Of a stretch of 64,000 bases of DNA, positions 35,101 to 50,100 are shown in pieces. Location: contig NC_044284.2 of assembly GCF_004027225.2 (NCBI RefSeq), positions 39,232,420-39,296,419 on the forward strand. The letters run 5' to 3'. Each line of letters starts with the position of its first letter. The stretch's first letter is position 1. This DNA comes from Strigops habroptila. Taxonomy: Eukaryota > Chordata > Aves > Psittaciformes > Psittacidae. The notes beneath the pieces were generated by a model, which searched no databases, was not told the DNA's origin, and was given only the letters and a program-made list of their open reading frames with translations. A program made the translations under genes and the position numbers.

Positions 35101-38100
35101 AGGTCAAACCCACAGGGTTAGTCAACCCTGACCTTACCTGCCTGTCACTTGGGCAACTGCAGCTGCTCTGTCTTCCCCAGGATTAGGCTGTTACTAATGC
35201 ACACATGCTTCCACACCTAGAAGACACCTTTCCCAGAGTGGAGGCACAGTCTTAGTGCAGCTGGGCTTTGTGAGCACAAAGCTGGTTGAGGATGGACACA
35301 AAAGCGGGCTGCTGACAGCAGAATAACTCATCAAACCTGGGATATTCAAAGAGGAAATGACTGGCTGCTGATCTTACTACTCTTCAGCTGATCCCATCTC
35401 CTGTTTCATTTGGTTTTGTTTGTTGGGACTTATAAATCCTCTTGTCCATTTTACCGCTAATGTGCCATGAGCGAGTGTGATGCTCAGGCTCCTCACACCA
35501 GGCTCGAAGGTAGAAATGTCACTAACCTGCCCCATCCCTCTCAAAAAGGAGAGTTAGAGACTGAAAGAAAAATTCATCTAGCGCTTCTCTAGGGTCTCAC
35601 CTAAGATAAGAACACTGCCAAGCACAAGAACATCAGGTTTCAGGGAAGGAGAACTTCAGTCTGCCTTGTATCTCAGCAACATAGAAAGGATTGTGCAAAA
35701 ATCCTGACTTGCATTGCTTCAATTTTTACACATCTATTTCTATAGCCTCTCCATTCTACTAAAAGCAATGCTCTAGTCAAGACCAACAGGCTTGGGAAAG
35801 CGTCTAGGGCCTGGCTGTGTGTCAACAGTCTCTTACAGTCTATTTATGCTGGCAACAAGGCCCAGATTGTACCTTTTTCTGAGACTCATCAGGAGCGTCA
35901 AGAGTGTCAGGAGTGTCTACGGGACCGATGCAGACGTCTTCAGCTTCAGAGTGGTTAAACTCACATGATGAAACACTGGCCGAGTCTGTGCTTTCACCAG
36001 AGCTCCCACCTGGGGTAGATTTGGGTTGCTCTTTGACGGGTGTGCTATGGGCAATCATCTCAGAGCCTAGAAACAGTCTAGTTTAGAAAAGCAAGCATAA
36101 AAGCCAGTAAGTGAAAGCAGGACAGAGCTGGGCTAAGCAAAGCTGTCACTTGGTTCAAAAGTCCTATGTATTGTTTTGTCTTCCTATCTTGAGTGGTCCG
36201 TTGTTTTCATTTCCTCTATGCTGTTTAGACAGTTTGTCAAGAGAGCTTGTTATACACTAACACAATGCCTTCTTGACCTAGCGTACCCACCAGCTGCAAG
36301 GCCAAAATCAGAGCTAATGTCCCGGTGTCACAAACAAGGCTCCTCTTCAGACTGTTAGATTTTCAGACTCACTTGCTAGGAAATGATTGATGGTAAATCT
36401 GATGTGCTCACAAAACACAGGAGGAGGGGCAAGTTCAAGGCATGGCAGCTGGCTCCACCTTATGCAGTCCTGCACTGCTGTCGTACCCTGACAGCAGGGC
36501 AGGACTGCGTACACAAGGCAGCAGTGCAGGACTGCGTATACAAGGCAGCTCAAGACCTACTCAGTCACCATGAGTGAAACAGTGCATGAAAGGTAGCGCA
36601 TGGCCATACACCAGGCAAAGGTTTCAAAAGGCAAATTCATCCCTGCTGCAAATTTTTCACTCAATAAAGGAGCCACAGCTACCAGTTTCTCTCTAAGAGT
36701 CTGAATGGAGATGTAGACAAGGAGATCGCAAGAAAGTGTAAATTACAGGCTCGCTCGCTCTGAGACTCATTTCTAAATGCGGCTCACATAAATTTAAAGG
36801 AGTGTCGAAGGAAACAAACTTGTATAATATCTTAAGTACAGAAGCAAGGTGAATTAGATGTTAGCCAGCATGCAGTTAATGGTTTAAGACAATTTAGAGA
36901 GGTGTCACTCACTGCTGCTGGGATGAATTATGCCAGCCTTTTCTACAGTATTAATTTGCATTAAAATACATTCAGAGTGCAGATGAAACAGTTCTTTTGA
37001 CAAAGACTGCACAGTGCAAACAAACTCAGTATGGTAAATTACAACACCGCACTGAAACACAATCAGAAACGAAAGAATAAAGCCTGTGCTCCGCATCAAC
37101 ACTTCCTGCGCACAGCTTAGGCACAGGCCAAGGGAGACGCAAACGAGAGGTCACTGAGAGTTCAGGCACTGTCATCTTCAAAGGTCACATTGTCCTATCA
37201 CCACCAACTCAGACTGATTCATTGAAACACTTTCTGAACAGCTTCCTGGACTTTTTTTTTTGTGTGTATCAGAACTCAAAACTCTAGATTGGAAACATCT
37301 ATTCCTCTTTCAGACCCTAACGTGCAGTAGCACTGACATGAAGCGAATAGCAACTGGCTGTTCTGAGGAAACTATGTACAAGAACTGAGCAGGAAAGGAC
37401 AGTTAAGAGATGCTAGTGCTATCAAATTCATCGTTTTCCCCCTCATCTTGATTATGCCACTGGTATGTGGGAGTTCCTTCATATGTCCTCTCGCATCAGG
37501 TTCACATTTCTCACCTTGAAGATATTCTTACATCAGTCCTTGATCTCTGCTTTCATTCCCTGCAGCTTTCCCTGAATTCCTGCTAGTCTAGTGTTTCCTG
37601 TGTCTGTTTAGCTGTATGCCCCTGTTCTCCACCCATCTCCTGTTTGAATCTCTGTGGTATTAGACTAAATTGGACCACATCCCCATGATTCTTTTTCCTT
37701 CTTTAATTTAAAGGTAGTTAGGCAGATTGTTTCCATTATCAAATGCCTTTTTGATAACCTTAATTTTCATATTAAAACCCTGCAAGGAATTTTTTGCATG
37801 TGTATAGCAAACCAGACTAATAATAGGCCAGACTTTATTCTCGTTTACTTTGTTTTGCTACTGCATTCAGGGAAGTTATTACACAATAGATAGATACTGA
37901 ATTTATAAACTAGCACTAAAATTGTTCCTTTTTCTGACACCTCAGAAAGGCTTGCTTGTGTCTAATCTCTTTCATCATTAATAATCCTCATGACTACTTC
38001 TAACAATAGACAGGGACAGCTTCAGACAGAAGGATGCATTTCTAGCTGACAGGGTCTTCTTGAAGCAATTCAGTGGTCTGGATCCCCAGCCAGGTTTTTC

Positions 38101-41100
38101 AGCTGGTGAGATGAGTACTACTCGTGTTGACATGAGCCCGAACAAATCAAACACCAAATGCCCTTTGCCCCATTGTACTCACAGGCTGAACCTCTTCACC
38201 ATGCTTTTCCGAGATTTTGGTGATGTGGTGCTGGTGTCAGCAGCTGCTTCAATCTCACGTGAAAGGTTGTAACTGCAGAACAGAAGCCACTGGATTAATT
38301 TGTACAGGCAAGACTATTAGTTAGAGATCTCAAAGAGCAATATTCAAGACATTTGAGAAACCCTCAGGTATTCCTACTGCACAGGCTGCAATTCCACAAA
38401 GAGGAACATAGCTGTGTGTGCATTTTACCACGGTGAAGGGGATATTTCACTTCTTTAGAATAGTTTTAAAAACTAATGCTTCTTTTGGATTATGTTCATC
38501 ATGGATAAGCTGACATAGTTTTTTACTATGATTCAGTACAATGCAGTATGTGTCTGTGCTTACACTCTTAGTGCAGCAGAGGGGTATTCACCTACCTAGT
38601 GGAGATATTAAAATGCCATAAATCAATTGTCTCGGGTTGGCCTGGCAGCACGTGCAGGAGCACAGAACTCAGCAGGGCTGCAAAACCCACCCCAAACGCC
38701 TGGGGAGACATTTACCTGGCGAGCATTCGGTGAGCTCTGCGTTGCTGGGGCTGCCTGCTGCCTGCATCCACCAGCTGAACGCTCAGTGGCTGCATCTTGA
38801 CATCCCCCAGGATCAACTCCTGAGCATGTGTCTAGGCACAGAGACAGCCCAGACCCAACAGACTATCATGTGTCAAAGTCGGAAGTCTGATTTCAATCTC
38901 AAAACTAAACCCTGCTACGTGTTCATCAGGTTTTCTACAGCTGCTTAGCAGAAGGCAGACGTATTTCCACTCTTCCGGAGCAGCAGTAGATACATGTTCC
39001 TGTAGGAGGATAACTAAAGGCTGACATAACCTATGTGCAGGTGCGTGTGGGGTAAGAAAAGCTTGCTTCGCCAGCTGGACTTAACCTACCTCTCTTTGTC
39101 CGTTAAATGCTGCTGTCTTCTGAACCACTGGATGAATTTTTGGTCTGGTGCCATGCAATAGCTGTTACATGCAGATTGTAGGAGCTTAATTTCAGCAATT
39201 ACTTCAAATTCCTACATAAATACATAATTAAATAGGAATTCTAATTAGAAAACAAGATACAGCCAAATTCATTCATATAATAAACACTCAGAGCAACAGA
39301 GCCAGGACAAATTTAGTTTGACCTCAAGTTCAGTTTCAGTTGAGTGACAGTTTCAAGAACCAGTTTTTCAAACAGTGAAGTCCTTTCCCAAGTACCAACT
39401 GAAGTGTAATGCTGGTGTAAACACACCAAACAGCAGCACTGCTGGTTGTTCCTCTAGGAACAAGGGTAGCGAAGGTCATAAATCCTTCAGACTAACCTAC
39501 CCACTCACTCCTGTGCTAGCCAGAGCAGTTCAGAGAGAATAATCATGCTCTGAACTTAAGTGGCTCTCGGGCAGCAAGCAAGGGTAATAATTAGGGGTGC
39601 CTGTGATGAAAGCAGAGTCTGATCCTCCTCAGCTTTGCATGTTGTGCACTCACACTTGCACCAGAGGAGCGTAAAATGCTACCCTTTATATGGGTGGCTA
39701 GAATGCGCATACACACTTTGCCAGAATAATCCTTAAAACTCCCTTGTGTTAGAGGAGGTTATAGAATCAGGATGTAGGTATGGAGCTGAGTGCTCTGCCT
39801 GGTTCAGAGGGCAGCTTTGCCACTGGTTTGTATGAAGCTGGACTGATGGCCATGGAGAAGCTCGGGCATTGCATTATTAGCATCCTGAGCTGTTTAGCTA
39901 TACATACAAGGCAAGTCCAAGAAGTGGACTGGAAGCAGTTAAGGGAAGGAAATGGCTCCATCACAGCCAAATCAAAGCCTCCTTTCAGACCACAGAAGGG
40001 AGATTTGGCATGACTTAATTCAGACAAATGCAACATTAGTACCTTTACTCCTACATAGCATTATCTATCTGACCAACAAGGATCAGGCTGAAATGAGACA
40101 GTGTTTATTTCTCAGTCCTGTGTACCTAGTTCACTCTCTGCAGCCTTTTACCTACAAATAGTTTACTGCAGCAGAAGGAAAATATTTACAAACTGTATCT
40201 TCTGGAATGCAAAGGTCTCATGTCACCAGGCCTTATTCAACACATAGGACATATATATGTAATGTATTCCCATGAACACCAAATGGAGGGAATGTGCATG
40301 CCACAGATGTAAATCCCATGGAATTAAGTGGCCTGAGCTCCTTTTCCCCTGTTGCTCACATCTATAAAGGTAGGTTTTCTTCCTGTACCACCCCCTGCAC
40401 CACACACACGGTTTGGCAGAAGCTCACAGCATTTCAGGGATCTCTTCTTTCCTCATGAACTTGAATTAAAATTAACAGCTGTTGTATATGCCTGAGCAAA
40501 GACAAATGGCCTCCCTCTCAAAGAGGGCATCACTAAACTAAAACTCACAGAACAATCAGCTTACCCTTTGCCTCTTCCCAAAATTTATCAGGCCACCCTG
40601 TTGGAAGGAAAGAGAAGGGATCAGAGTAGAAGAGCACATGCTCAGTTGAATTTAATCACAAACAGGAAGAAGTAGCAAAGCTAACGTAAAGCACACAGAC
40701 CTGCCCTGAGTAAGTACCTTCTAAAAATACCTGTTTTCAGAGCTGGTATAAAATACAGCACTCATCTCTGAGTCTCCAAAGGATACCTGTCCTCATGGCC
40801 TAAATGGCAGTCTGCCCAAGAAGAAAAGCCCAATACAAGAGTGCTCACAAAAGCTATGTTGAGATCAGGTCTGAAGAACACTAGCAGGATTTTGCATGCA
40901 AGAAACAAACTTGGCTTTTGCCTGGGCTGTGAGTTTAACAGTGTTTCTCAGTGAGTTCACCAACTGAACACGAAGTGTGGACAGAAAGGAAACTGCCAAG
41001 TTGACAAGTCTGAGTCAATACTGAAAACACTTCACTGATTAGTCTGAAGAGCTGAATTTGTGATTCTGTGTATTTTACCAGTTATTCACAGAAATCGTCA

Positions 41101-44100
41101 TACCTAAAATGTTTTCAGAAAATAAAACAGAATAATGGAAAAACTACTGCCTCACGTTTTCTGACCTAAGGAAACAAGACAAAATACAATGTTAAGCTTT
41201 TCCGTTGAGGTAACTGCACTCAAAATTCTTGTTGCTAATAAAACTGCATATTCCTTCCCGGTAGAAGATATGGGAACAGACGCGCACAGTGGTGGGAAGG
41301 CAGGGAGGATTCAAAGAATTACCCCGAATTACCTCAACATAGTCCGGAAGGGCTGCGTCAAGCATGATGAGATCAGTAAGGAAGGTACCAAGGTAAGGAA
41401 CTGTGCCTTGCATTACTCCCTGCAAATGATCAGAGCAATGTTGGATTGACTGACAAATCGTAATAATTAGAATGCTAGAATGCTCCTGTATAAGAAAATG
41501 AAGTAATCTGCTTAACCAAACAGTGGTCTTACAAATTATGCTTTCTTTCATTACATGTATTCCTCAGCATCTAATCCAGGATTTAAGTCAAATCCTACGG
41601 AGCGCAGGATGCTCTTATAGATATTGGCATGTGGTTTTATATTACAACATTGCCACCATACACTGATTTCTAACAGTGGGTCACCAGGAAACTCTGCCTG
41701 TGGAAGAAGCGTAGAGCACCAGGGACAGGATCTCTTGGTTACCTACTACAAGAGAAAGAGCTGAGGAATGGTCCTAGCTAACTTGTGTAAGCAGTTTCTC
41801 TGCTTCATTCCAGTGGATTTTTACTTAATGATGTTATACCATTTGACAGTCAAGTCAAATCAAGTCACCTTTTTTTTTCCTCCAAGAAATGACCGTCTTC
41901 CTCAGCCACTCGCTGCATTTTAATTACGCAAATTTTAAACTTTCGGGGCTGCTGGCAGTTGTGCAGTTCAGGCTGTTTCTACACTTGTGAACGAAATGCT
42001 TGTTTCTACCATCCAACCAGATCCATATTTTTTTCCAAACAAATAGACAGAAAATCATATTCAGCACTTTTGCCTCCAGAAGCATCCCAGATTTCTCTCC
42101 CCCTGTCCTTTTAAATCTTTGCCAAGTTCGAGACAAAGCCATTTTCACCAGCAGAGTGGAAACCAGATACGTTTTACAAAGCAATCTCTGTAAAAGTCTG
42201 TGCAATTTTCAAGCTGGTATGGCAGAAGATTCTTGAGCTTGTTTAAAAGTAAATAAGATTTCTGTTCTGGCCACAGCCAATTTTCTTTATCACAAGAATT
42301 CCAGTATTTACATTATGTATTTTACTACATGGCTTTCCTTGTGTTTCTCTCTAAGGCTTAACAAGAATAGTTAATGGAATTCTTTCTTGTAGGATAGAAA
42401 CAAGACAGTTGAAACCCAGGAACTCATGTTTATATTCAATAAATAATCATTTATTACTTTTTTATATGACAGGTTTAGTAAATCTTCTGAAAACTTGAAA
42501 CTAAGGCCAAACTCTTGGCTCAATGTCCATCCCAAAGAGCAGGTTGGGATGTGAAGCATTTGCAAGTAGGAACGGGAAAAGCAAGTCCATATACCCAGTT
42601 ACCTCTTGCAGGGGAAGACTGGCACGAGGGAACATAAAGTCGCCTCTGCGTACGTCCACCAAATCCTGCAATCTTTGAGCATTCCCAGCATCAGATCACT
42701 GAACACATTGGCAATGCTGATGCTTTGCATATCCATTTCCTCCAGCATTTCAGTACACAGGTGGGTGGTGCTGGAGTAAAAGGACAGCTGGGTTGCACTG
42801 AAAGCCATAGCTGTCACAGCTTGGCAGGTCAGCATAGGCCACACAGCTTGAGCTGGGTGCAGCACGAATCCCACTTTGTAATTGTATACACAGAAGAATG
42901 GATGCATGTGTCGGATCATCTCTCTCTCTCTCTGCACATTATACGTAGACACACACGTAGTATAACCTGCTTACTACGATCCACAGCATGAGGGAAATAC
43001 AGCTTTGGGCATATATCTACAGGGACAAACACATTGACTGCATAGTCAGTCTAAATCTTTTGGTTCACTTGCTTTGTATCAGTTTATCAATAGCATTGAT
43101 ATGATTGTTTTTCTTGACAGAGCGTACATTCATGAGCATTACCTACTGCACATTCACTTTGTTAAATACTTTCTAGATTTCGCTTCTTCTATAATTCACC
43201 AATTAGGGTTAATCATGTTACCATTTCAAAAAGGGGAGGAAAAGCACCCCAAACACACCATCTCTTTTTGAAGTTGCAGTCGCCTCTGTGTCCCTTCCTG
43301 ATTTTCTTTCACACTGCTGTCCAGATTCACAAATTTGGATGTTCCTTCCTGTGAGTTAAAAGGGAATTAAAGGCAATTACTGGAGGAGCTAAGCGGTAAG
43401 CTGGCAACTATGTCTGTGTAAAACAATTGCAAATACGTTTAACCAGGCAAGCCAGGCCAGCAAAAACATTTGCTGTGCAGCTACATGTGTGTACTCATGT
43501 GCTGATTTTCTGGGGCTCATACACTGATTGGGAATTTTGGACAAAATCCCACAAGGTGACTGTAAGGGAATTTTCTTGCAAAATGGCTCTACTCAGGCTA
43601 AAGCTAAGTGCTGTTGAAAATCTCCCAAGAGTTCAAATCAGAGCAGCTTACATATACTTCAAGTGTCCATACGCTTCTCTGAACTCCATCCTGAAACTCC
43701 TGACTTCAGGACTTTGGTTTAATTTCCTAATCAGGAGTGCTACAAGTAAACATCTCTATCGTATGTAATGCTTTGTTGTTTTTCTTATGCCGCAACATGG
43801 AGATACGGCAACTCCCCCGTGTGGCTTATTGACTAATCCAGAAACACACAGGAAATGAAAGTAATAGGTTTTTAGCTCTGCAATTTAAGCTTTCCTATGA
43901 ATGAATGAGGTATTTCACAATAGATCTGTAACCTTTATTTCCCTGGATCCATACGGGATGCTGGGAGTTACTGTTATTTTTTTCCAGTGGTCAGGTAGAT
44001 AGGGCATGAATCATTAGCTGTCTTTTTAAGAGGCGCAAAACAACAGTCTGCACTTGTAAAGAGTTTCTCATTACGATGCTTACTCCTCTCAGCCCCAGTT

Positions 44101-47100
44101 AATGAACTGATCACTCAAACTGTATTTCTTTCCTCGGCTGAAAAACAGGAGCAAGTGACCAAGAAGTGTTGTCTCAATGTCTTCAGGATACTTGAAAGGT
44201 AAACTCAAGATTCTCTGGCAGCAGCTGGCAGGCAGGCAGGCACAGAAACTAAAACTGCAGCTTGCAGCAGAGCTGTTGTTTGGGGAGGAGAGAACACAGT
44301 GCTCCCTCTCTGTGCCGGCCAACCTGTCTCATATGGCATTTTGTCTACTCTGCACTTAAATTTGGAGGATGGATAGGCAATGTCAAACACAGCTTCCCTA
44401 GAGAGGCTATTTATAGTGAAAAGAAACAAAGACTTTAAGGATTCAGTGGACATGAATCCTCCAATCATTACAAAGTGGTCCAAGACAAGACGTAGGAGAG
44501 AGGTTCTGGCTCTTCTGTGGAATTCTTCTCCTCTCGCTGCTTTCAAAATATCTCACCTGCTTTAAAATTTAGCGACAGAGGGGGGTAAATGCCTGATAAA
44601 CAAAGCAGACTGACAGGTTTGAATGTGTTCACGCATCGTTCCTGAGCAAAACACAGTGTCTCAGATACCAAGGCAAGGGGGTAAGGTACAAATGCCAGCT
44701 TGACTGGATACAACTGCCAAAAAGTAAACTGAGTAGCCAGGTTCTGGAAACTTTTTGATGCAAACAGAAAATACTGCTGCAAGCATTCCTTAGTTTCCAC
44801 AGAATATAACCTTTCCCTGCTGTTCTTCCTCACTCCTTTCAAGCTCCTGAACTTGGGGTTCACCTGGGAGAGCATGCAAGTCAAACTTGCAGACAGAGCC
44901 TGCTTTGTTGTCCATCTGGCCACACACAGAGCAGGAAGCCCGTCCTTTCGAAATTCCCAGTCCTGTTTTCTAGGCCCGAGAAAGGTACGGAATAGTTGGA
45001 TAAACATCTTGCTTTCATTCCTCAGCTGAAGCTGAGTGGCATTGTTCCAGTGAAGTCGAAAGCACCACAGTGGTGCAGCCCAGTTGAGGATCTCATCTGG
45101 AGCTGCTCTGCACTCACCAGTGCAAACCATTAGCCTTTCCAGGTCTCCTCAGAGGTACACAAGCGAGCGGCTCGTCTCTCCATACAGAGCAGTACAAAGC
45201 CAAAGTGCTGACTTGTAACTTGTTGCAGCAAAACTACACAGTGCAGCACCTCTTCACTCTGGTTGTGGCTCCAGCGCTATTGCAGGTGCAGTACGGCTAT
45301 TCTGGAGCCCAAAGGAGCCTTACCAAATTACAGCAATGTGACATTCAAGTTGAGGGGCTCCAAGGGGTCCTGACCTGCCATCTTGTGAACAAGTCCACAC
45401 CGAATCTGTGCTGCTGCAGCCTGCTGCTTGTGGGCATCCAAGCTCAACAGGCTAATGCTAGTGCAGGTTTTTTCAGGAACAATGAAATCACCTCTGAGCC
45501 CAAGAGAAAAGCACAGGTTTCACGGACCTGTCTTCCCTGAAGCACCACATACAGTAGTTCAGGGAGAGATGAGCTTTGGCAGCTGGTTAGAAAAAACATT
45601 AACCTCAGCTTTAACTGATATCACAAGCCTTGCAGCTCGGCTCATTCTCACCTTCATTAGTAGTTCCCTGCTTGTCAGATAATTGTCATGGTCTGAGAAG
45701 ATATCACCCAGCTCTTCAAACATCAGCATTATGTCCCTGTACAGGAAAAAAGTAAATAGTTTGAGTCATTAGTAAGCACTCTAAACAGATCAGATCACTG
45801 TTTTTTCTCATGAGTCGTTTACAGTTGGGCAGATAAGAAGATTAACACAACCAAAATGCATCCAATGAGATGCTGCACATCTACTGGGAACCTTCCTGGG
45901 ATGTTCTGGTGCTCCCAGTAAAGTCAGGCCTTATTTGACAGCATCGCTTAGAAATACCATAGGTACGCATACCCTGAGCAGGGTTTTCAATTACACTGCA
46001 GGCTGTGAGGTTGTTGTAAGGAAGCAGGTAAATGGATACAGAGGAACAGAAAAACAGCTGTGAAAGTTATCCTACGTACTTCAGTTTTGCCCTGTTCTGT
46101 GCGCTCTATAAAGCTGGAAACATTTAAGTGAACAAGTCCCTTTCTATTGTCCAACACTATGTTTACAAGATGGCGATATTTTGACCAGGAACAGGAACAC
46201 AGGGCAGTGGAAGGAAAGACCCACCTCTCTAGGAGAAATCCAGAACTCTGCTGCCTGGCAGTGACAATTTCCTTTGTTTATCAAAGGCAAAGGAATGAAG
46301 TCTATTCTTCCCAAACTGAATGAGCAGAATGCCATCTTTCCTACACAGAGATTTCTGGTGTCTGTTTGGCACACAGTAAATATGCCAGGTATTCCCCTGT
46401 ACGAAGTATTGTCTTCAATACAGGTTTGGATTTTGTTGTTTGGGGATATATTTAAGGACATGTCAGGACCAGGAGAGGATTAGTGAGGGTTTTAGCAACC
46501 TGGACCTCCTCCAACTTCACGGGAGAGAAGACAATAGGCAAGTATCATGGGGCTGTTTTGCTGACCACCTGAGAGCAGTGTGCATGATCTGGGCAAGTAG
46601 CTAGTCCCACAGGTTTTTAGAAGAGGTTGTGGAAGACCCAATAAGCTACAAAGGACAGAAGAGACCCAGTATCCCCGAGGGCAAGTTGTCCCCTCGATAC
46701 GTAAGAGGAGCTCACAGCAGTCAGACCCAAAAAAGGGGTCTGAGCCCCACAGGAATGAGAAGTTTTTCTAACAGAACAGATGTCCACGAAGGAGCAGAAC
46801 AGGAAGACTGAGAAGAACAAGATGAAAAGAAAGAACAGTGAGCTTTTTGCTTTTGTTTGGGACTAGCCATAGGAGCAGGGCGGGAGGCTTACTTTGGAAC
46901 GCATGCCCAGGTCTTCTTCAGCCGATAGATGGAGCTGGACTGCAGCGCTGAAATGATGGCCCTTAAGGAGGAAAAATTCTTCAGGATCCAACATTCCTGT
47001 GAAAGAAGCGGTTAGAAATATGATTAGAACCGCTTCTAGTGGTTAGAAGCATTAAATGTCAGCATTACAAATACATTTATGCTTTTCTGTTTGACTGGTG

Positions 47101-50100
47101 TCATGCTTGCTACACATTCTCACATCTAAGCAGGCAGCTGTACCAACATCGAGCACCAGAAATACCACTCCCTCCTCCAGCCACAAAATACTTCTGGGCT
47201 TTGGTACTTATATCTTGTTTTCCTCACTTTCATGTACTTGTGGTGACATTTTAGTGCTACAGCTTCCAGTTCTCCTAGTAACAATAGAAGTGGAACCCCG
47301 TCCATGAAGCCGAGCTAAAAAGCACAAATGTTACACCTCTTAAAAAGCTCTTTATAGTTACCAATTCCTTTTACCCTTTAAGGGAAGAAGCAGGCTTTGC
47401 CTCTTCAGATGTGGTATTTAGAATGTTACCCTCAGTCACCCACCTGTCAATTAAAATGAAAGACATGCACAGGAATAACCTGTTACTCAAGTATGTACAC
47501 AGGTAAAGAGAAAAACTTTCCCAGCCTCTCCAGAGTTGGGATCAAATGCTAGCTGAGAGGCTGGTTAACTGACATCTCTTATGCAGCTTCTCTGTGGCAA
47601 AAGCTTTGATGGAAAAGGATGCCGAGAAACTTAATTCTCAAAACCCCAGCAGATTCCTAGTGAAGCAGATGGAAGCAAGGAGGAGGGGGAAAGTCGGGCC
47701 TGTGACGTTTCAAGGCAATCTATTGGCGCCTTCCTGGCAATCTGTTGGTGACTCATGAACTAGAGCACGGGCACCAATGACTTAAGGAACTCTTGCAAAT
47801 ACAAGCTCTCACAAACAATGTACATGCACATTAAGCAGACAAAACACCTGCCGATTTGACTGTTGCATATAGATGAGAATGTATTCAAACTACAATTCTG
47901 CTTCTGCAAATTTTTGTCGGGCTGATTATAACACTGATAATGCTGATTATGTAAAGGATCCTTACAGTGAAAATTGACATGATTTGTTTCCTTCATAGGA
48001 TTGAACAAAGGTAAAGCAACCTTAGCATAAACAAAAGTCAAATCTTACTATTTCAGCAACTCTGTTCATGAGCCGCATTAAAACTGATTGAACAATTAAG
48101 ACAAGTACATTTACTCTCATTTATTTACCTAAGAGGAAAAAAAAGTATTTCTGCAACTTAGAAGGCTACATTTATGGTGTGGCTTAAGAAGACTGACTGG
48201 GCAGACAGCACTTGAGGTAGGTAGGCAATTCAGCTAGATAAAGGCCAAGTTCAAGATCATGGTGTAGGACACACAAGACCTGAAAGCTGTTCTTGCATGG
48301 ACTCGTGCCAAAGAAGCCACATAACGGCTCTTCCTCAGAGATTGACACTTTTAAGAACAAGCTCCTTTTTTTATGTTCAACTTGAAATTGAAGCTGGAAA
48401 GAACATGGATTTAGAGGCACAAATTCTCAGCATTTCTTTTATTCCAAATACAACAGGAGTATGTACTGGAAGATCCAATTTGGAACCATCTTGATTTAAT
48501 TGCCTATTGCATAATTTAAAACACATTAGGAATTCAATATTGGATTTTGTGTTCTCAATAGTTTAACTGATTGCAGACTGAACTTCAGCAAGCTTTCATC
48601 TGTATAGAAGAAGTATTTTTAAGACTGGTTTGAATAACTGTTTCATGCTGTGTCCTTCACAAGGGAAATACCAGAAAGAGTTCTGTGCAGAAGCAACTTT
48701 GATTTTAAAAATTAAGCATAACAGGATGTGAATTATTTCACTTTTACTTTTTATTTTTAAAGAAAATATTGTGTGAGTGAGATTGTCTGCTTCTGCTCAG
48801 GAACCTTAGATCTGGGTAGACTGGAGAGGCCTGGAGGGATGGCAGTTAGAAAAATTACTCAGTTTATCTTGTAAACCAAGAAACTGGATCCAAAAGTCAC
48901 TAACAGTAACAAATATGGAACTCCATGCTGCTAAGTTACAGAGTTAGTTGTCAGTGAGTAACTGCACACTAATGAGTGGATTATTTTCTAATTCAGGCAT
49001 CTAACTATTCAAAACACTCATCTGCATGCAAAAAGTAGGCAACTTTCTTCAGAAGCGGGCAGCTAAGTATATATGCAACCAGCTGTTCTACATACGCAAT
49101 TATTTTGTAGAGCATGCATATGCATTTTTATGTGCTTAGCTAAGACTGGAGTATTTCATTACGTGTATGAATTAAGTAAAGGGAGAAGTACTGAAACAGC
49201 AGAGGTGGAGAACAAAGTTTGGCATCCATAGAACATGTATGATGAGAGTGGTGCCTGTCCTGGCTTACCCGGGTGTCCCTGCTACCCTGCGATGATCAGA
49301 AGGCTGCTTTCTACTCACCTGCCCAGGCTGTGGCCCAGGCTGCCCATAAAGGCTGCTTTAGCTATTATCATCTGCAATTTAAAGATCTGCACACAGAAAG
49401 CTAGAATCAAACTTCCTAACCCATTCACATGGGTTATAAAGCAGCCATCAGATGATAACACAAGTAGGTGTAAGTGCCAAAAGAGAGGTGAAAGACTACT
49501 TCCCCATACCAGTTTCCTGAACCATGCAGTTGCCAGAGCTTAGGTGCCAGAACTAACAATACTGCCCTCTGGAAGCATAGAAGTGCATTGTCAAGGTTGG
49601 AAAGCCTCTGTTTGGCTTAAGCTTTTTATGACTGCTTATTTTGCATAGCTCAGAAAGCATCCATGTGATTCTTAAAACAAAAGTCAATACGTATCCATAT
49701 GAAAGTGCTTTAAATGTTCTCTTCAAAAAGAGAGATCGAGTTTACTGCCAGCTTCCCAGTGCTCTGAGGGGAGTTAAAAAGGTTACAGTAAGATATTAAA
49801 GATAAAATCTAAGCAAACTAGAGTTATGTAAAAAAACGCACGCAAAACCCCTTCACACAAAGATTAACAAACACACAATCTGCTACAAGATCCTCCTAGA
49901 TACTGTGTTATGGCACAGAGAGGACAGGGAAGTGATTCGAGACAGCCAGAATGGCTTCACCAAGTGCAAGCCCTGCCTGAACAACCCAGTGGCCTTCAGT
50001 GGGCAAGAGAAGAGCTACTGATGTCATATCTGGATTTCTGCAAGGCCTTTGACATGGCCCCCCACATGTATCTGACGTATCTCCCACCGCATCTGATTTC

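Larger units (their letters stand above)
32120..46892 (-). other. Introns of the right RGL1 copy, 3' half
   Basis: Introns of about 0.7 to 2.3 kb between the exons listed. Apart from the microsatellite and inverted repeat noted separately, no nested gene or transposon was recognised. The 195-codon minus-strand frame at 44543-45130 has no recognisable motif. Confidence 0.6.

Noticed and set aside
44543-45130. 195-codon minus-strand ORF in an RGL1 intron
   Set aside because: An ORF this long is about what chance allows in 64 kb on six frames, and no motif or family was recognised.
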